Below are positions 12,501-22,037 of a stretch of 64,000 nt of DNA, piece by piece. Each line of letters opens with the position of its first letter. Within the stretch, counting starts at the first letter, position 1. The stretch spans positions 7,284,724-7,348,723 of the forward strand of contig OY740776.1 in the NCBI GenBank assembly GCA_963513935.1, read 5' to 3'. A model generated the notes under the pieces. That model was not told the DNA's origin, ran no database searches, and was given only the letters and a program-made list of their open reading frames with translations. Source of the stretch: Aphrophora alni (taxonomy: Eukaryota; Arthropoda; Insecta; Hemiptera; Aphrophoridae). The position numbers and the translations under genes are program-made.

Positions 12501-15500
12501 CATCTTGATTTTAAATTCTTTTCTTCTATTTTAAAGCGATGATAAAGGAAAGGTTTTTCGCATTTAAACTGAGGGAAAATTAACATTTGAGTGATGTAGT
12601 CAGATTGCATAACTTACGCCTTAATTGTATTTATTTAAATGTTATTAAATCCTTCTCTTTCTGTCATCTTTCCTATCAAGTCTCTCTTAACCAAATCTTG
12701 TTCTTTCCAATCTTGACACTATTAGAGTATTCGAGGGCTAGGCATCTTTATTTTAGTTCCTTTCTTCCATCTTTTCTTAACCGATAGTGACAGAGGGGAT
12801 TTTCGCCTGTAAACAAGGAGGAAAACATTAACATTTGAGTGATGTAGTCAGATTGCATAACCTACCCCTTAATTGTATTTATTTAAATGTAACTAAATCC
12901 TTCTTTCTCTTTCACCTTTCCCATCAGGTCTCTCTTAACCAAATCTTGTTTTTTACCGACTCTGACGCTATTAGAGTATTGGAGGGCGAGGGGGTATTTA
13001 TTTTGTTCTTTTCTTCGTTTATTTATAAGGCGAGGATGACTGGTAAGGTTTTTGCCTTTGAATAACAAGAAAGAAATATATATTGTGTTATAAATAATTC
13101 CTAATAAGATATATTTTTTATTATAAATTCACTAGTTTTTATGTTTATTGTTTTGTTTAATTCGTACGGTAGCTTATTTCGCTTTTTTTCATCCTATAAT
13201 TTTATTTTATTTTATTTATTTATACGTTTTATTATTATTATTATTTTTAAGGTGTAATTTTATTATATTATTTGTTAATTGAGAAGGCTTTTCTGTTGTA
13301 TTTCTCAATTTTTTTTCCTTAAAGGAAATCACTGAACGGGAGTAGCCTAAGCAATTCTCATTTATTTCAGATAAAGTTGATTTGTTTATTGTACGATTTT
13401 TTAATTTTTTTTGGTGGAATAAAAATTTATATACAGTAACTCGTAAACTATATTATCAGTGATGCAGTATATTTATACTTTTTTTCAGATGAAAACGAGT
13501 GAATCTCAATTCTCAGTCATCCCTGCGGAGGAACTGGATGAAGTGATGACATCCTACGGTGCCTCAGTACCGTCCAATCACACGAGTAAGTCAACAGCCA
13601 ATGGGAGTATAATCACACTGACAATGAAGAACAACCATCTTATAGTTGAGACCGAAGAGAGGATATCGGTAAGTTTTAGTTAGGTTAGGTTAAGTTAGGT
13701 TAGGTTAGGTTAGGTTAGGTTAGGTTAGGTTAGGTTAGGTTAGGTTAGGTTAGGTTAGGTTAGATCGAAGAGAGGATATCGGTAAGCAGGCCCAATAGGC
13801 TCGTGAAGAGCAAAGATCTTTTTTATTGATAGGATGGCTAGGATTCTCAGCTATCCAAACAAGAGCCAGTGTCACTAGGTGTCACAATGTGTGGTCAACA
13901 CTGACTCTTTAGAGTCACAGTTACCAGTTCGGGCCCCCCTTGATTGCAGTCCAAGTCTGAGAGTAACCTTATTGCCAATCGTGGTTGCAATGCAGCAACT
14001 TGTAGCAAGACCTTTAGTTGATTATCTCCTTTATGTCGACCTGTGATGAAGAACACACCGTGTAGCGGTAGCTTCTATTAGCGTTCCCGATATTCTCGGG
14101 AAGGTGTCGGACCGCAGTAATTATACTGTGTCCCAAAAGTCCCGGACCGCTTCAATAACTAGAACCAAAAACGATAGAAAAAAGATACTTTATATGTGTC
14201 TTCTGATGACAAAAACTACTTTTTGGCAAATAAGACATTTTTACCTGTTCCCCAAAAATGGGGGTTTTGAGCGGCAACTCAATAATCTTAATTAGAAATC
14301 TTAAAATCGAATGCCCTCTCGTGTTAAAAGGCTTATTTAGTAAAATACAACTGTACAAACTAGAGGACGATATATTGATAACCTAATACAATAATGAATA
14401 ATAAATATCGTTTCATAAAAATCGTTTCATTAAAATCATATCATTAAAAACGTGTCATTAAATCGTGTCATTATAATCATTTCATTAAAATAGATTAAGT
14501 AATCTTGACTTTAAAATCGTTTCATTAAAACCGTTCATTAAATCGTTTAATAAAAATCGTATCAATACAATCGTTTCATTAAAATCGTGTCATTAAAATA
14601 GTTTTATTAAAGCGTGTTATTAAAATCGTTTCACTGTGTCATTAACATATTTCATAAAAATCGTTTCATTAAAATCTTATCATTAAAATAGAAGTTTTAT
14701 TAAAATCGTGTCACTCAAATAGGTTTATTAAAATCGTGTCATTAAAGTCATTTTATTAAAACCTTTTGAATAAAATCGTTTCATTAAATAGTTTTATTAA
14801 AAACGTATCATTAAAGTCGTTTTATTAAAACCTTTACAATAAAATCGTTTCATTAAATAGTTTTATTAAAAACGTATCATTAAAGTCGTTTTATTAAAAC
14901 CTTTACAATAAAATCGTTTCATTAAATAGTTTTATTAAAATCGTGTAACTCAAATAGTTTCATTAAAATCGTGTAATTAAAGTCGTTTTATTAAAATCTT
15001 TACAATAAAATCGTTTCATTAAATAGTTTTATTAAAATCGTGTAACTCAAATAGTTTCATTAAAATCGTGTAATTAAAGTCGTTTTATTAAAATCGTGTA
15101 ATTAAAGTCGTTTTATTAAAACCTTTACAATAAAATCGTTTCATTAAATAGTTTTATTAAAATCGTGTAACTCAAATAGTTTCATTAAAATCGTGTAATT
15201 AAAGTCGTTTTATTAAAATCTTTACAATAAAATCGTTTCATTAAATAGTTTTATTAAAATCGTGTAACTCAAATAGTTTCATTAAAATCGTGTAATTAAA
15301 GTCGTTTTATTAAAATCGTGTAATTAAAGTCGTTTATTAAAATCGTATCATTAAAGTCGTTTTATTAAAACCTTTACAATTAAATCGTTTCAATAAATAG
15401 TTTTATTAAAATCGTGTAACTCAAATAGTTTCATTAAAATCGTGTAATTGAAGTCCTTTTATATAAATCGTGTAATTAAAGTCGTTTTATTAAAACCTTT

Positions 15501-17353
15501 ACAATAAAATCGTTTCATTAAATAGTTTTATTAAGATCGTGTAACTCAAATAGTTTCATTAAAATCGTGTAATTAAAGTCGTTTTATTAAAATCGTGTAA
15601 TTAAAGTCGTTTTATTAAAACCTTTACAATAAAATCGTTTCATTATATAGTTTTATTAAAATCGTGTAACTCAAATAATTTCATTAAAATCGTGTCATTA
15701 AAGTCGTTTTATTAAAATCGTATCATTATAGTCGTTTTATTAAAACCTTTACAATTAAATCGTTTCATTAAATAGTTTTATTAAAATCGTATAACTCAAA
15801 TAGTTTCATTAAAATCGTGTAATTAAAATCGTTTTATTAAAATCGTGTCATTAAAGTCGTTTTATTAAAACCTTTACAATAAAATCGTTTCATCAAATAG
15901 TTTTATTAAAAACGAATCATTAAAGTCGTTTTATTAAAACCTTTACAATTAAATCGTTTCATTAAATAGTTTTATTAAAATTGTGTAACTCAAATAGTTT
16001 CATTAAAATCGTGTCATTAAAGTCGTTTTATTAAAATCGTATTATTAAAGTCGTTTTATTAAAACCTTTACAATAAAATCGTTTCATTAAATAGTTTTAT
16101 TAAAATCGTGTAACTCAAATAGTTTCATTAAAATCGTGTCATTAAAGTCGTTTTATTAAAATCGTATCATTAAAGTCGTTTTATTAAAACCTTTACAATA
16201 AAATCGTTTCATTAAATAGTTTTATTAAAATCGTGTAACTCAAATAGTTTCATTAAAATCGTGTCATTAAAGTCGTTTTATTAAAATCGTATCATTAAAG
16301 TCGTTTTATTAAAACCTTTACAATAAAATCGTTTCATTAAATAGTTTTATTAAAATCGTGTAACTCAAATAGTTTCATTAAAATCGTGTCATTAAACTCT
16401 TTTATTAAAATCGTATCATTAAAGTCGATTTATTAAAACCTTTACAATAAAATCGTTTCATTAAATAGTTTCATTAAAATCGTTTCACGGATTTAGAACA
16501 CTTCACAAACGACAGACAAATATTTTTCCAAAATACATTCTTTACGACTTAGTGGACCTCCAATCAACACGTAGAAACACAATACATCGATTTAAACCAT
16601 CACATAACCTTCTCTATACTACGTATATATGTGAAAACGTTTTAATAATAATCAGATGATATTAAAATAATTATTGTTACTTAAATCTTAATATCAAAAC
16701 TTTACATTTAAAATACTTTATCTTGTATCTACGATTTTACACACATTACGATGTTAATGAAAAATAAGCGTAACTTATTCAGATTAATTGTAAATTTCAA
16801 ATTTTATAAAGTTGATATTTTAAAATCTTCTTTTCAGGGTGTAGTGGAAACACCTCCATGCAACGAAGTCGTCCCAAACGTCTACGTTGTAGAACTACAA
16901 AACGACAAACCTACTTCCATCTTACCAAGAGAACTAGACGATCAAACAGCTCTAGTCCACCAATCAGAAGACGATCTTTCCGACGACGATTACCTCGAAG
17001 GACCCAACACAGGACTCTCCCAATCAGATCTCAGCGCATCCTCGGCAGGATCTACAAACCCGAGTTACCGTTACGGCAACCAATCTGAATATACTTTCGA
17101 AGGACGCATTCGCGATCTTCAAAAGGTTCACAAAGGATCAAAGTTACCCATGTGTCAGATGGTACAACAATCGCAGGATGTTGTCGACGAGGATGAATTG
17201 TATTTAGAGCAACAAAGACAGTTGGGTAACGGTGTTGAAGAGAGTAACGAACGAACAGTTCCGGATATCATGTACTCAGAATGTATTTCCAATCAGTTTG
17301 TGAATCCAGCTTTTGTACCGACTCCTGAATCACAGATAAACCCCATATCATAG
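418..17353 (+). CDS. 3' part of an unidentified gene, probably a membrane-protein cytoplasmic tail (three exons)
   Basis: Exons 418-529, 13489-13668 and 16838-17353 join into one open frame of 268 residues plus a TAG stop. Every junction has AG acceptors and GTAAGT donors, and both introns are phase 0, so the splicing model is self-consistent. The product begins with a hydrophobic then basic stretch (FLIKKFLRRNRDLY), as expected just inside a membrane anchor. The rest is hydrophilic and rich in Ser, Asp, Glu and Gln, with an acidic patch (EDDLSDDD), an NPSY sequence resembling NPxY sorting or adaptor motifs, and an Asn-Pro-rich C-terminus. No enzymatic domain is visible. I infer the intracellular tail of a type I receptor or adhesion protein; extracellular exons would lie left of the window. 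The family is not recognised. Intron 1 is 13.0 kb and intron 2 is 3.2 kb, both full of repeats. Confidence 0.72.
531..1700 (+). other. Intron 1, first part
   Basis: AT-rich sequence with long A and T runs. 920-1230 is an alternating purine-pyrimidine stretch rich in TGTATGCAT- and ACACGTATA-like words. No gene is seen. Confidence 0.45.
1701..2596. mobile_element. Palindromic foldback MITE with long near-perfect arms
   Basis: Left arm 1701-2116 and right arm 2192-2596 are reverse complements with only scattered differences, around a 75-bp loop. The ends are CAGGGTGATT and AATCACCCTG, and both flanks read TATA, which fits TA-type (Tc1/mariner) insertion. There is no coding frame. It lies in intron 1 of the tail gene, so a transcript would form an unusually long duplex. 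Confidence 0.82.
3528..4260 (+). pseudogene. Non-LTR retrotransposon 3' region, RNase H domain remnant
   Basis: One frame reads ENITILSDSQDAIKAL, the segment around the second catalytic Asp of RNase H in Jockey/I-type elements. After a frameshift, KVALLWVPGHMGIE follows, the typical WVPGHxGI motif. Further on is NLGLTDDTNCRYCMEGETSHRLLIDCEA, the Cys/His motif after RNase H. Stops and frameshifts break it, and no RT or endonuclease is found next to it. It is a 5'-truncated dead copy within intron 1 of the tail gene. Confidence 0.65.
4955..5080 (+). repeat. CCTAA arrays with a duplicated 59-bp unit
   Basis: The block ATCGCTTATCCGCGGATATGCATGG..TAATCAC followed by (CCTAA)n occurs twice in tandem. 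These are short interstitial telomere-like repeats. Confidence 0.75.
5420..5538 (+). repeat. Hairpin with a degenerate hammerhead-like core
   Basis: Arms 5420-5436 and 5522-5538 are a perfect 17-bp inverted repeat (AGTACATTGTTCCGCCT). Inside, at about 5462-5492, is TTGAGAATGGAGTATATCCGAAACGCGTC split by a GGA/TCC stem; two core positions differ from the consensus. Confidence 0.5.
5617..5633 (+). repeat. Short TTAGG run
   Basis: Three TTAGG units in the opposite orientation to the 4955 array. The following sequence (AGTGGCGGTCTTCTTCTTGAA..) is an inverted copy of about 5150-5180. Confidence 0.6.
5907..6508. mobile_element. MITE copy A (TTGTCTACAACTGTTGACAAAG family)
   Basis: About 600 bp, matched over its whole length by 43571-44192 with few substitutions and small indels. 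The ends are imperfect inverted repeats: TTGT..ACAAAGTGGC at left and GCCACTTTG..TTGCACAA at right. No gene inside; the 67-codon frame is chance. The target duplication is unclear. Confidence 0.65.
6509..7465 (+). other. Intron 1, middle part
   Basis: No gene. ACACCCTGTATA at about 7211 resembles the end of the 1701 element. AGTGACAACTATCAAAGTGGC near 7090 recalls the termini of the MITE at 5907. Confidence 0.35.
7466..7510 (-). other. Hammerhead-like motif A
   Basis: On the minus strand: CCTGATGATGG, a short spacer, then CCGAAACGCGTC. The core CUGAUGA and GAAA are exact, followed by a palindromic ACGCGU (stem III) and C. GAC/GUC on the two sides can form stem I. Stem II is weak (GGC/GCU). 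Confidence 0.45.
7815..7909 (-). other. Hammerhead-like motif B1 in a hairpin
   Basis: Arms 7815-7833 and 7891-7909 are 19-bp complements. Between them, on minus, CTGAAGATGG and CCGAAACGAGT appear in hammerhead order. The arms would form an extended stem I. Confidence 0.42.
8303..8398 (-). other. Hammerhead-like motif B2 in a hairpin
   Basis: The second-unit equivalent of 7815-7909, with the same core and a few arm substitutions. The pair gives two ribozyme-like cores about 488 bp apart in direct orientation. Confidence 0.42.
9146..9413. repeat. Foldback repeat of the 60120 family, core lost
   Basis: Arms 9179-9257 and 9331-9413 are near-perfect complements (TTACCCCTAACCACAATCACTGG and so on). 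They share the preceding TTGTTGAG.ACTGTGGTGAAATT with the element at 60120. The loop contains CCACTAAATGCCCT twice or thrice but no GATGA..GAAA core. Confidence 0.7.
9620..9995 (+). repeat. Degenerate CCTAA-rich tandem repeat
   Basis: About three copies of a 110-150 bp unit: CCTAA runs, then CCTTCCCCTTAGTTATTT and an AT-rich part ending CTAATGTAACTCCC. It probably arose by amplification of a telomere-like array with its flank. Confidence 0.65.
10490..10770. repeat. Inverted repeat made of two tRNA-like SINE ends
   Basis: The outer parts (ATTTCAAGTGAAAAATATACGACCTAGAC.. at about 10535 and its complement at about 10690-10735) are complementary out to GCTTATGTTTTTATACCAG. Each side bears the 3' half of the same tRNA-like sequence; only the plus-strand copy is complete. 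Confidence 0.65.
10634..10707 (+). tRNA. tRNA-like sequence in a repeat (pseudogene or SINE head)
   Basis: An A box (TAGCTCAGTTAGTAGAGC) and a B box with a perfect T stem (CTGGG TTCAATT CCCAG) are properly spaced over 74 nt. The acceptor arm pairs imperfectly (GACTAAG against CTAGGTC), the anticodon stem has mismatches, and position 33 is not T. The repeat context and a second copy at about 22045 argue for a tRNA-derived SINE. Confidence 0.5.
10962..11002 (+). other. Hammerhead-like motif C
   Basis: ATCA, CTGAGGA, T, then GGCGAC-TTT-GTCGTT (six-pair stem II with two G-U), GAAA, ACGCGT (palindromic stem III), T, TGAT. ATCA/TGAT forms stem I. All the core positions of a hammerhead are present, with one extra T before stem II. 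Confidence 0.5.
11036..11700. repeat. Degenerate foldback region
   Basis: Several inverted pieces pair across the region: CTTAAAGGATAATTGAGTTATC (11200) with GATAACTCACTCAATTGTCCTTTAAG (11470), and TTATTCTAGCTC (11041) with AAGCTAGAGATAGAATAA (11600). It has a poly-A tract at 11318-11333 and no genes. Confidence 0.45.
12420..13070 (-). repeat. Triplicated ~245-bp repeat
   Basis: Three head-to-tail copies sharing GAGTGATGTAGTCAGATTGCATAAC, TCAAGTCTCTCTTAACCAAATC and CTATTAGAGTATT.GAGGGC. Related single copies lie in opposite orientation at about 22850, 23740 and 26990. The small open frames here only follow the repeat. Confidence 0.75.
13489..13668 (+). CDS. Internal exon of tail gene, 60 codons
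   Basis: The acceptor is TTTTTTTCAG immediately before an ATG codon at 13489, and the donor is GTAAG at 13669. It is exactly 60 codons, phase 0 at both ends. The protein is rich in Ser, Thr, Glu and Asn, with no recognised domain. If the donor is not used, translation runs five bases codon-wise into the intron and stops at a TAG in the adjoining TTAGG array. The last 16 coding bases and the donor are duplicated 113 bp downstream, on the far side of that array. Confidence 0.75.
13674..13765 (+). repeat. TTAGG array inserted at an exon end
   Basis: 92 bp of nearly perfect TTAGG units. The 21 bp CGAAGAGAGGATATCGGTAA(G) occurs on both sides, at 13653-13673 and 13766-13786. The left copy holds the last coding bases and splice donor of exon 13489-13668. 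Confidence 0.88.
13787..14395. other. Intron sequence, GC-richer first half, unclassified
   Basis: 13790-14110 is markedly richer in G and C than its surroundings and may be a fragment of an old mobile element, but no domain could be read. 14110-14395 is AT-rich with only chance frames. Confidence 0.3.
14395..16490 (+). repeat. 2.1-kb satellite in intron 2 of the tail gene
   Basis: Short units of about 17-18 bp (ATCGTTTTATTAAA, ATCGTGTCATTAAA and variants) are grouped into a higher-order unit of about 125 bp, marked by ACCTTTACAATAAAATCG. The right end (16060-16440) is the most regular. The array stops 350 bp before the terminal coding exon. Confidence 0.88.
16490..16837 (+). other. End of intron 2
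   Basis: Unique AT-rich sequence between the satellite and the terminal exon. It ends with a pyrimidine-rich acceptor (CTTCTTTTCAG). Confidence 0.5.
16838..17353 (+). CDS. Terminal exon of tail gene, 171 codons plus stop
   Basis: The acceptor TTTTCAG precedes GGT GTA GTG at 16838, and the frame is open to TAG at 17351-17353. The base composition is clearly richer in C and G than the flanking satellite and 3' sequence. It contains the acidic SEDDLSDDD cluster, a Ser-rich run (SQSDLSASSAGS), NPSYRYGNQSEY and a Gln/Asp/Glu-rich stretch. The longer open frame back to 16751 is only read-through of the intron. Confidence 0.8.
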   Translation, partial: GVVETPPCNEVVPNVYVVELQNDKPTSILPRELDDQTALVHQSEDDLSDDDYLEGPNTGLSQSDLSASSAGSTNPSYRYGNQSEYTFEGRIRDLQKVHKGSKLPMCQMVQQSQDVVDEDELYLEQQRQLGNGVEESNERTVPDIMYSECISNQFVNPAFVPTPESQINPIS

Positions 17354-17477
17354 ATGTTCCGCAGGGTGTGAGTTACACAAACAGTTAGTTCCTAAACCGA
17401 TACTTTGTAACCTTTTCTTATAACTCCACCTTATAATTATAACGCAGGTGATACGTTGACACGAATTTCTTTCAAAA

Positions 17478-17690
17478 CCTAACCTAACCTAACCTAACCT
17501 AACCTAACCTAACCTAACCTAACCTAACCTAAAATAACCTAACCTAAACTAACCTAACCTAACCTAACCTAACCTAAACTAACCTAACCTAACCTAACCT
17601 AAACTAACCTAACCTAACCTAATCTAACCTAAACTAAACTAACCTAACCTAACCTAACCTAACATAACCTAACCTAACCTAGCCCTACTA
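17478..17690 (+). repeat. CCTAA array after the tail gene
   Basis: About 200 bp of CCTAA with AAACTAA and ATAACCTAA variants, starting 125 bp after the stop codon, so it probably lies within the 3' UTR. Confidence 0.85.
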
Positions 17691-17752
17691 ATTTAGTTGA
17701 ATTAATTAAATATACCATAAATGCTAACTTTTATTATCGTTGAACATGATTG

Positions 17753-17758
17753 AATAAA
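17753..17758 (+). promoter_or_regulatory. Candidate polyadenylation signal for the tail gene
   Basis: AATAAA lies 400 bp after the stop codon, beyond a CCTAA array. Other A-rich candidates exist further on (near 18057), so the real 3' end is unknown. Confidence 0.25.
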
Positions 17759-18354
17759 CGGTCAAAATTTGTGTAATTAGCGATTTGTCTATACCAAAAT
17801 CGATGTCTGCAAACATGCTGCTAAACAATTGTAAAAAAAAATTTCGCGTCCTATTCAAAGTATCATCTGCATTATTAGTTTAATTTAAATTTTAAATTTG
17901 TATAAAAAAAACATCTTTTTCTCAACCCATTATATTCCCCAATTAATTGTCATGGTTCACTTACATTGAGACCAATCGCATCGTCCAAAGACTTCTATAT
18001 TTCAGCACTAAGTTATAACCTACGCCGTCCAAAAAAGGAACGTTCTATTCTGTGGTAATAAATAGTAATATGTGCGACGACATATGTTAGTTTTTATATT
18101 ATATATTTATCTATTATGTCTATATTATCCTATTGTGTAACGTACCATCGATATAAAATCAGGATTTGTTTGCGTTTACCCCCACCCCTCACCCTCTCAA
18201 CAACCTAGATTAAATTAGAAAAACCGATAAGAGAATTTGTTGACTTAATGCAGAATGTGAGAATCTAGAGTCTAGGTTAGATTTGTCCCCCGACGTGTTT
18301 TAATAGTCCACTTCATACAATAGATGATTAACTCCAAATATCTTTAGCCTCTTG

Positions 18355-20125
18355 CCAGATAGAGCCACTCAATTATAGACTCTTGCCAGTTATCCAGCAG
18401 TTTCATTGTTTAGCACGCATAGTCTACAGACAAGGTCTCCATGATATGCCCTACCTCTTTGTATGTGCATCTTAAGACCACAGTATCCCGTTAAAAGACA
18501 TGTCTCTCCCACCCCAATTAGCAAAACTATAATTATAAAAGCAATAAACAAATAAATTTTGCATATTCCCCCACCCCCTCAAGGAGTTTAACAGGGCACT
18601 GTTCATACCAGAAAAGCAGCATTTGATTAACTCCAATTATGTTCAGCTTCTTGCCAGTTAGTCACTCAATTAAAGGCTCTTGCCAGTTAGTCACTCAATT
18701 AAAGGCTCTTGCCAGTTAGTGTCACTTAAAGGCTCTTGCCAGTTAGAGTCACACAATTAAAGGCTCTTGCCAATTAGAGCCAAGGCTCTTGCCAATTAGA
18801 GCCACTCGATTAAAGGATCTTGCCAGATAGTGCCACTTAAAGGCTCTTGCCAGTTAGAGTCACTCGATTAAAGGCTCTTGCCAGTTAGAGGCAGTCAATT
18901 AAAGGCTCTTGTCAGTTAGTGTCACTTAAAGGCTCTTGCCAGTTAGAGTCACTCGATTAAAGGCTCTTGCCAGTTAGAGGCAGTCAATTAAAGGCTCTTG
19001 CCAGTTAGTGTCACTTAAAGGCTCTTGCCAGTTAGAGCCACTCAATTAAAGGCTCTTGCCAATTAGAGCCACTCGATTAAAGGCTCTTGCCAGTTAGAGT
19101 CACTCGATTAAAGGCTCTTGCCAGTTAGTGTCACTTAAAGGCTCTTGCCAGTTAGAGTCACTCGATTAAAGGCTCTTGCCAGTTAGTGTCACTTAAAGGC
19201 TCTTGCCAGTTAGAGCCACTCAATTAAAGGCTCTTGCCAATTAGAGCCAAGGCTCTTGCCAATTAGAGCCACTCGATTAAAGGATCTTGCCAGATAGTGC
19301 CACTTAAAGGCTCTTGCCAGTTAGAGTCACTCGATTAAAGGCTCTTGCCAGTTAGAGGCACTCAATTAAAGGCTCTTGTCAGTTAGAGTCTCTCAATTAA
19401 AGGCTCTTGCCAGTTAGAGTCACTCAATTAAAGGCTCTTGCCAGTTAGAGTCACTCAATTAAAGGCTCTTGTCAGTTAGAGTCTCTCAATTAAAGGCTCT
19501 TGTCAGTTAGAGTCACTCAATTAAAGGCTCTTGCCAGTTAGAGTCACTCGATTAAAGGCTCTTGCCAGTTAGAGGCACTCAATTAAAGGCTCTTGTCAGT
19601 TAGAGTCTCTCAATTAAAGGCTCTTGCCAGCTAGAGTCACTCAATTAAAGGCTCTTGCCAGTTAGAGTCACTCGATTAAAGGCTCTTGCCAATTAGAGCC
19701 AAGGCTCTTGCCAATTAGAGCCACTCGATTAAAGGCTCTTGCCAGTTAGTGCCACTTAAAGGCTCTTGCCAGTTAGAGTCACTCGATTAAAGGCTCTTGC
19801 CAGTTAGTGCCACTTAAAGGCTCTTGCCAGTTAGAGTCACTCGATTAAAGGCTCTTGCCAGTTAGTGCCACTTAAAGGCTCTTGCCAGTTAGAGTCACTC
19901 GATTAAAGGCTCTTGCCAGTTAGTGCCACTTAAAGGCTCTTGCCAGTTAGAGTCACTCGATTAAAGGCTCTTGCCAGTTAGTGCCACTCAAAGGCTCTTG
20001 CCAGTTAGAGTCACTCAATTAAAGGCTCTTGCCAGTCAGAGTCTCTCAATTAAAGGCTCTTACCAGTTAGTCACTCTAAGGCTCTTACCAGTTAGAGTCA
20101 CTCAAAGACTCTTCCCAGTAAGAAA
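18355..20125 (+). repeat. ~31-bp minisatellite with duplicated flanks
   Basis: Dozens of copies of AAAGGCTCTTGCCAGTTAGA plus GTCACTCAATT (31 bp), with shorter 22-25 bp variants lacking CTCAATT, are dense from 18640 to 20110 with an outlying piece at 18355. Both sides carry the same unrelated sequence (ACGCATAGTCTAC..CAAGGT.TCCATGATA.GCCC) at about 18412 and 20137. The repeat therefore expanded inside a duplicated segment. Confidence 0.88.
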
Positions 20126-20139
20126 TCAGTTAGTAACAC

Positions 20140-22035
20140 GCATAGTCTACTAACAAGGTTTCCATGATACGCCCCTAGCCTTTTGTAAGATCATCCTAAA
20201 ACCACACCCCTCAACGAGTTTAAATATTCTACTAATTGTATATAATAAACAAGACTACAGTAAAAATGCAGTAGATCTAGCTTGGGTTCTCGGGGTTGTC
20301 GCGCACTATAAATAATCCTCTGAGAGTAATGTAGGTATTAGGTTTAATTTTCCCTTTGATGAAATTTTTCCTTCTATATGTAACAATTTACTTACATCCC
20401 AACAGAGAAAAACCTCTTGGGGGGGGGGGGTTAACGCAAAAGGTCTTAAAGCGATACTAGTTTCCTATAGCTGAGTATAACTGTTTATATAGTAATTTTT
20501 AAACTATCTTCTATGTCAATAATTTATTGTTTTGCTATTTAGCTCGTATGATTATTGTAGAAGTGTATAAAAAGTTTTAATTGTAGTGCTTAATGTAGTT
20601 AAAAATGTATTATTTAAGATTAGTATTGAAATGTTTCTGTTAACAGTATGTGGCCTATAAATACAGTATAACTTTCATTATAGATTTTTAATAAATTAAT
20701 TTCAATTTTTATTTAATAACTTTTTTTAAATTGTCTACTAAGATTTACATAATTACTTTAATTTAACTGATATTATGCTAAATGTTATTTTTAGAAAACA
20801 TGTTTCAGTTGAATTCCCACTTCAAAAATTATAAACTCAAGAGAACATAAATAATTTGAATCTGCGTCAAGTAAGATTATTAAAAATATAACACTAGTTA
20901 TAAGACCAAAAATTCATAAAATGATTTAAAGAAATAATAGATGAATAAATATGTGAATTGTGTTTTCAAAAAATAAATGTAACTTATTTTCCAAATTATG
21001 TAAAAACACAAATTTATTTCTTTTTTTGTAAGGGTAATAATAGAGAAATTTTTATATTATTGATATAATTTATTCTGACATCATTTATGTGTATAAAATC
21101 AAAATACGACGTTTCGACACTATTAATCAACTCCCTTTATCAAGCGATAAAACTAGAAACATAACAAATGTGAAAAATAGAAAGTAGTAGTTGTTTATAA
21201 TAATGTTGGAAACTAAATGTAAAAATCGTTAAGTAACTACCCCATAGACACACACATCTTTTATTCAGTTGACCCTTTTATAATCTCACTTCAACTTGTT
21301 TGAGTGTACAGACTTAGTTTATTAGCATAGTTATTTGCATAGTTAGTTGCAAACATAGTCCTATAATACTTTTATTTTACTTCTAGATTTATCACTTGAT
21401 AACGAGAGTAGATCCACGCTCACGAAACGTCTTGTTTACACAAACTATAGTAAATGTCTAAATAAATTATACAGATTTAACGCCATAATTTGTATAAAAT
21501 CTTATCTCAAAAGCAGTATTTGGTTGTAAAACGATAGAACTCTTTTCGGAAAATAGATTTTCAAACAGTAAATTGATACTAATTTGTAAAACAAACTACA
21601 ATATGGAAACTAAACTGTATTTATAGTTTCAGAACTTTAAAAACACCAATTTCTATTGATTTATTTAGTTCCTCACGTAATATTACTACAAGTTGTTCCT
21701 ATATTTAACAAGTAAAGATATGTTTCTTCAAAGCCCAGTTTCTTTAAACACTGTGTTAAATAAATGTAAAATGCAACACTGTTTTCTACGCATAAAATAC
21801 ATTGACTATGGTGTCACATTACAGTGTATTTCAAGGGGAAGGAAATATAATTTGAAGTGATGAGAGATCCAAAACAAGTTAGGCGACGTCATGGCAACAT
21901 CATACAATATAATACAAGCAGGTTCCTGTAACGGAATATCCGGAAGTTCGATTTTTGAGCCTTGTAGGAAATGTTAATTTTTTATTGGTAGATCAAGAGG
22001 TCTTACCCAGTAAGGTAAGTTTAAATAATATTTGA
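20140..22035. other. AT-rich intergenic stretch
   Basis: No gene is seen. There is a poly-G run at about 20420. Two GAAACGTC-type motifs lie at about 21105-21145 (minus) and 21390-21440 (plus). About 21945-22025 is shared with 40105-40190 (GTAGGAAATGTTAA..TTGGTAGAT). Confidence 0.5.
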
Positions 22036-22037
22036 AG

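Noticed and set aside
12587..13068. Three 60-76-codon frames
   Set aside because: Frames recur because the DNA is a triplicated repeat; they overlap on both strands.
16858..17088. Arg/Ser-rich 76-codon frame on plus
   Set aside because: It is an out-of-frame shadow of the terminal exon of the tail gene.
18640..20110. CRISPR-like appearance of a regular repeat
   Set aside because: Units abut with no unique spacers and the genome is eukaryotic.
19971..20153. 60-codon frame with repeated LLPVRVTQ
   Set aside because: It is simply translation of the 31-bp minisatellite and has no independent support.
21105..21440. Two GAAACGTC motifs preceded by TTGATAA
   Set aside because: They recall the ribozyme-like repeats, but the core box is wrong and no good stem II forms.
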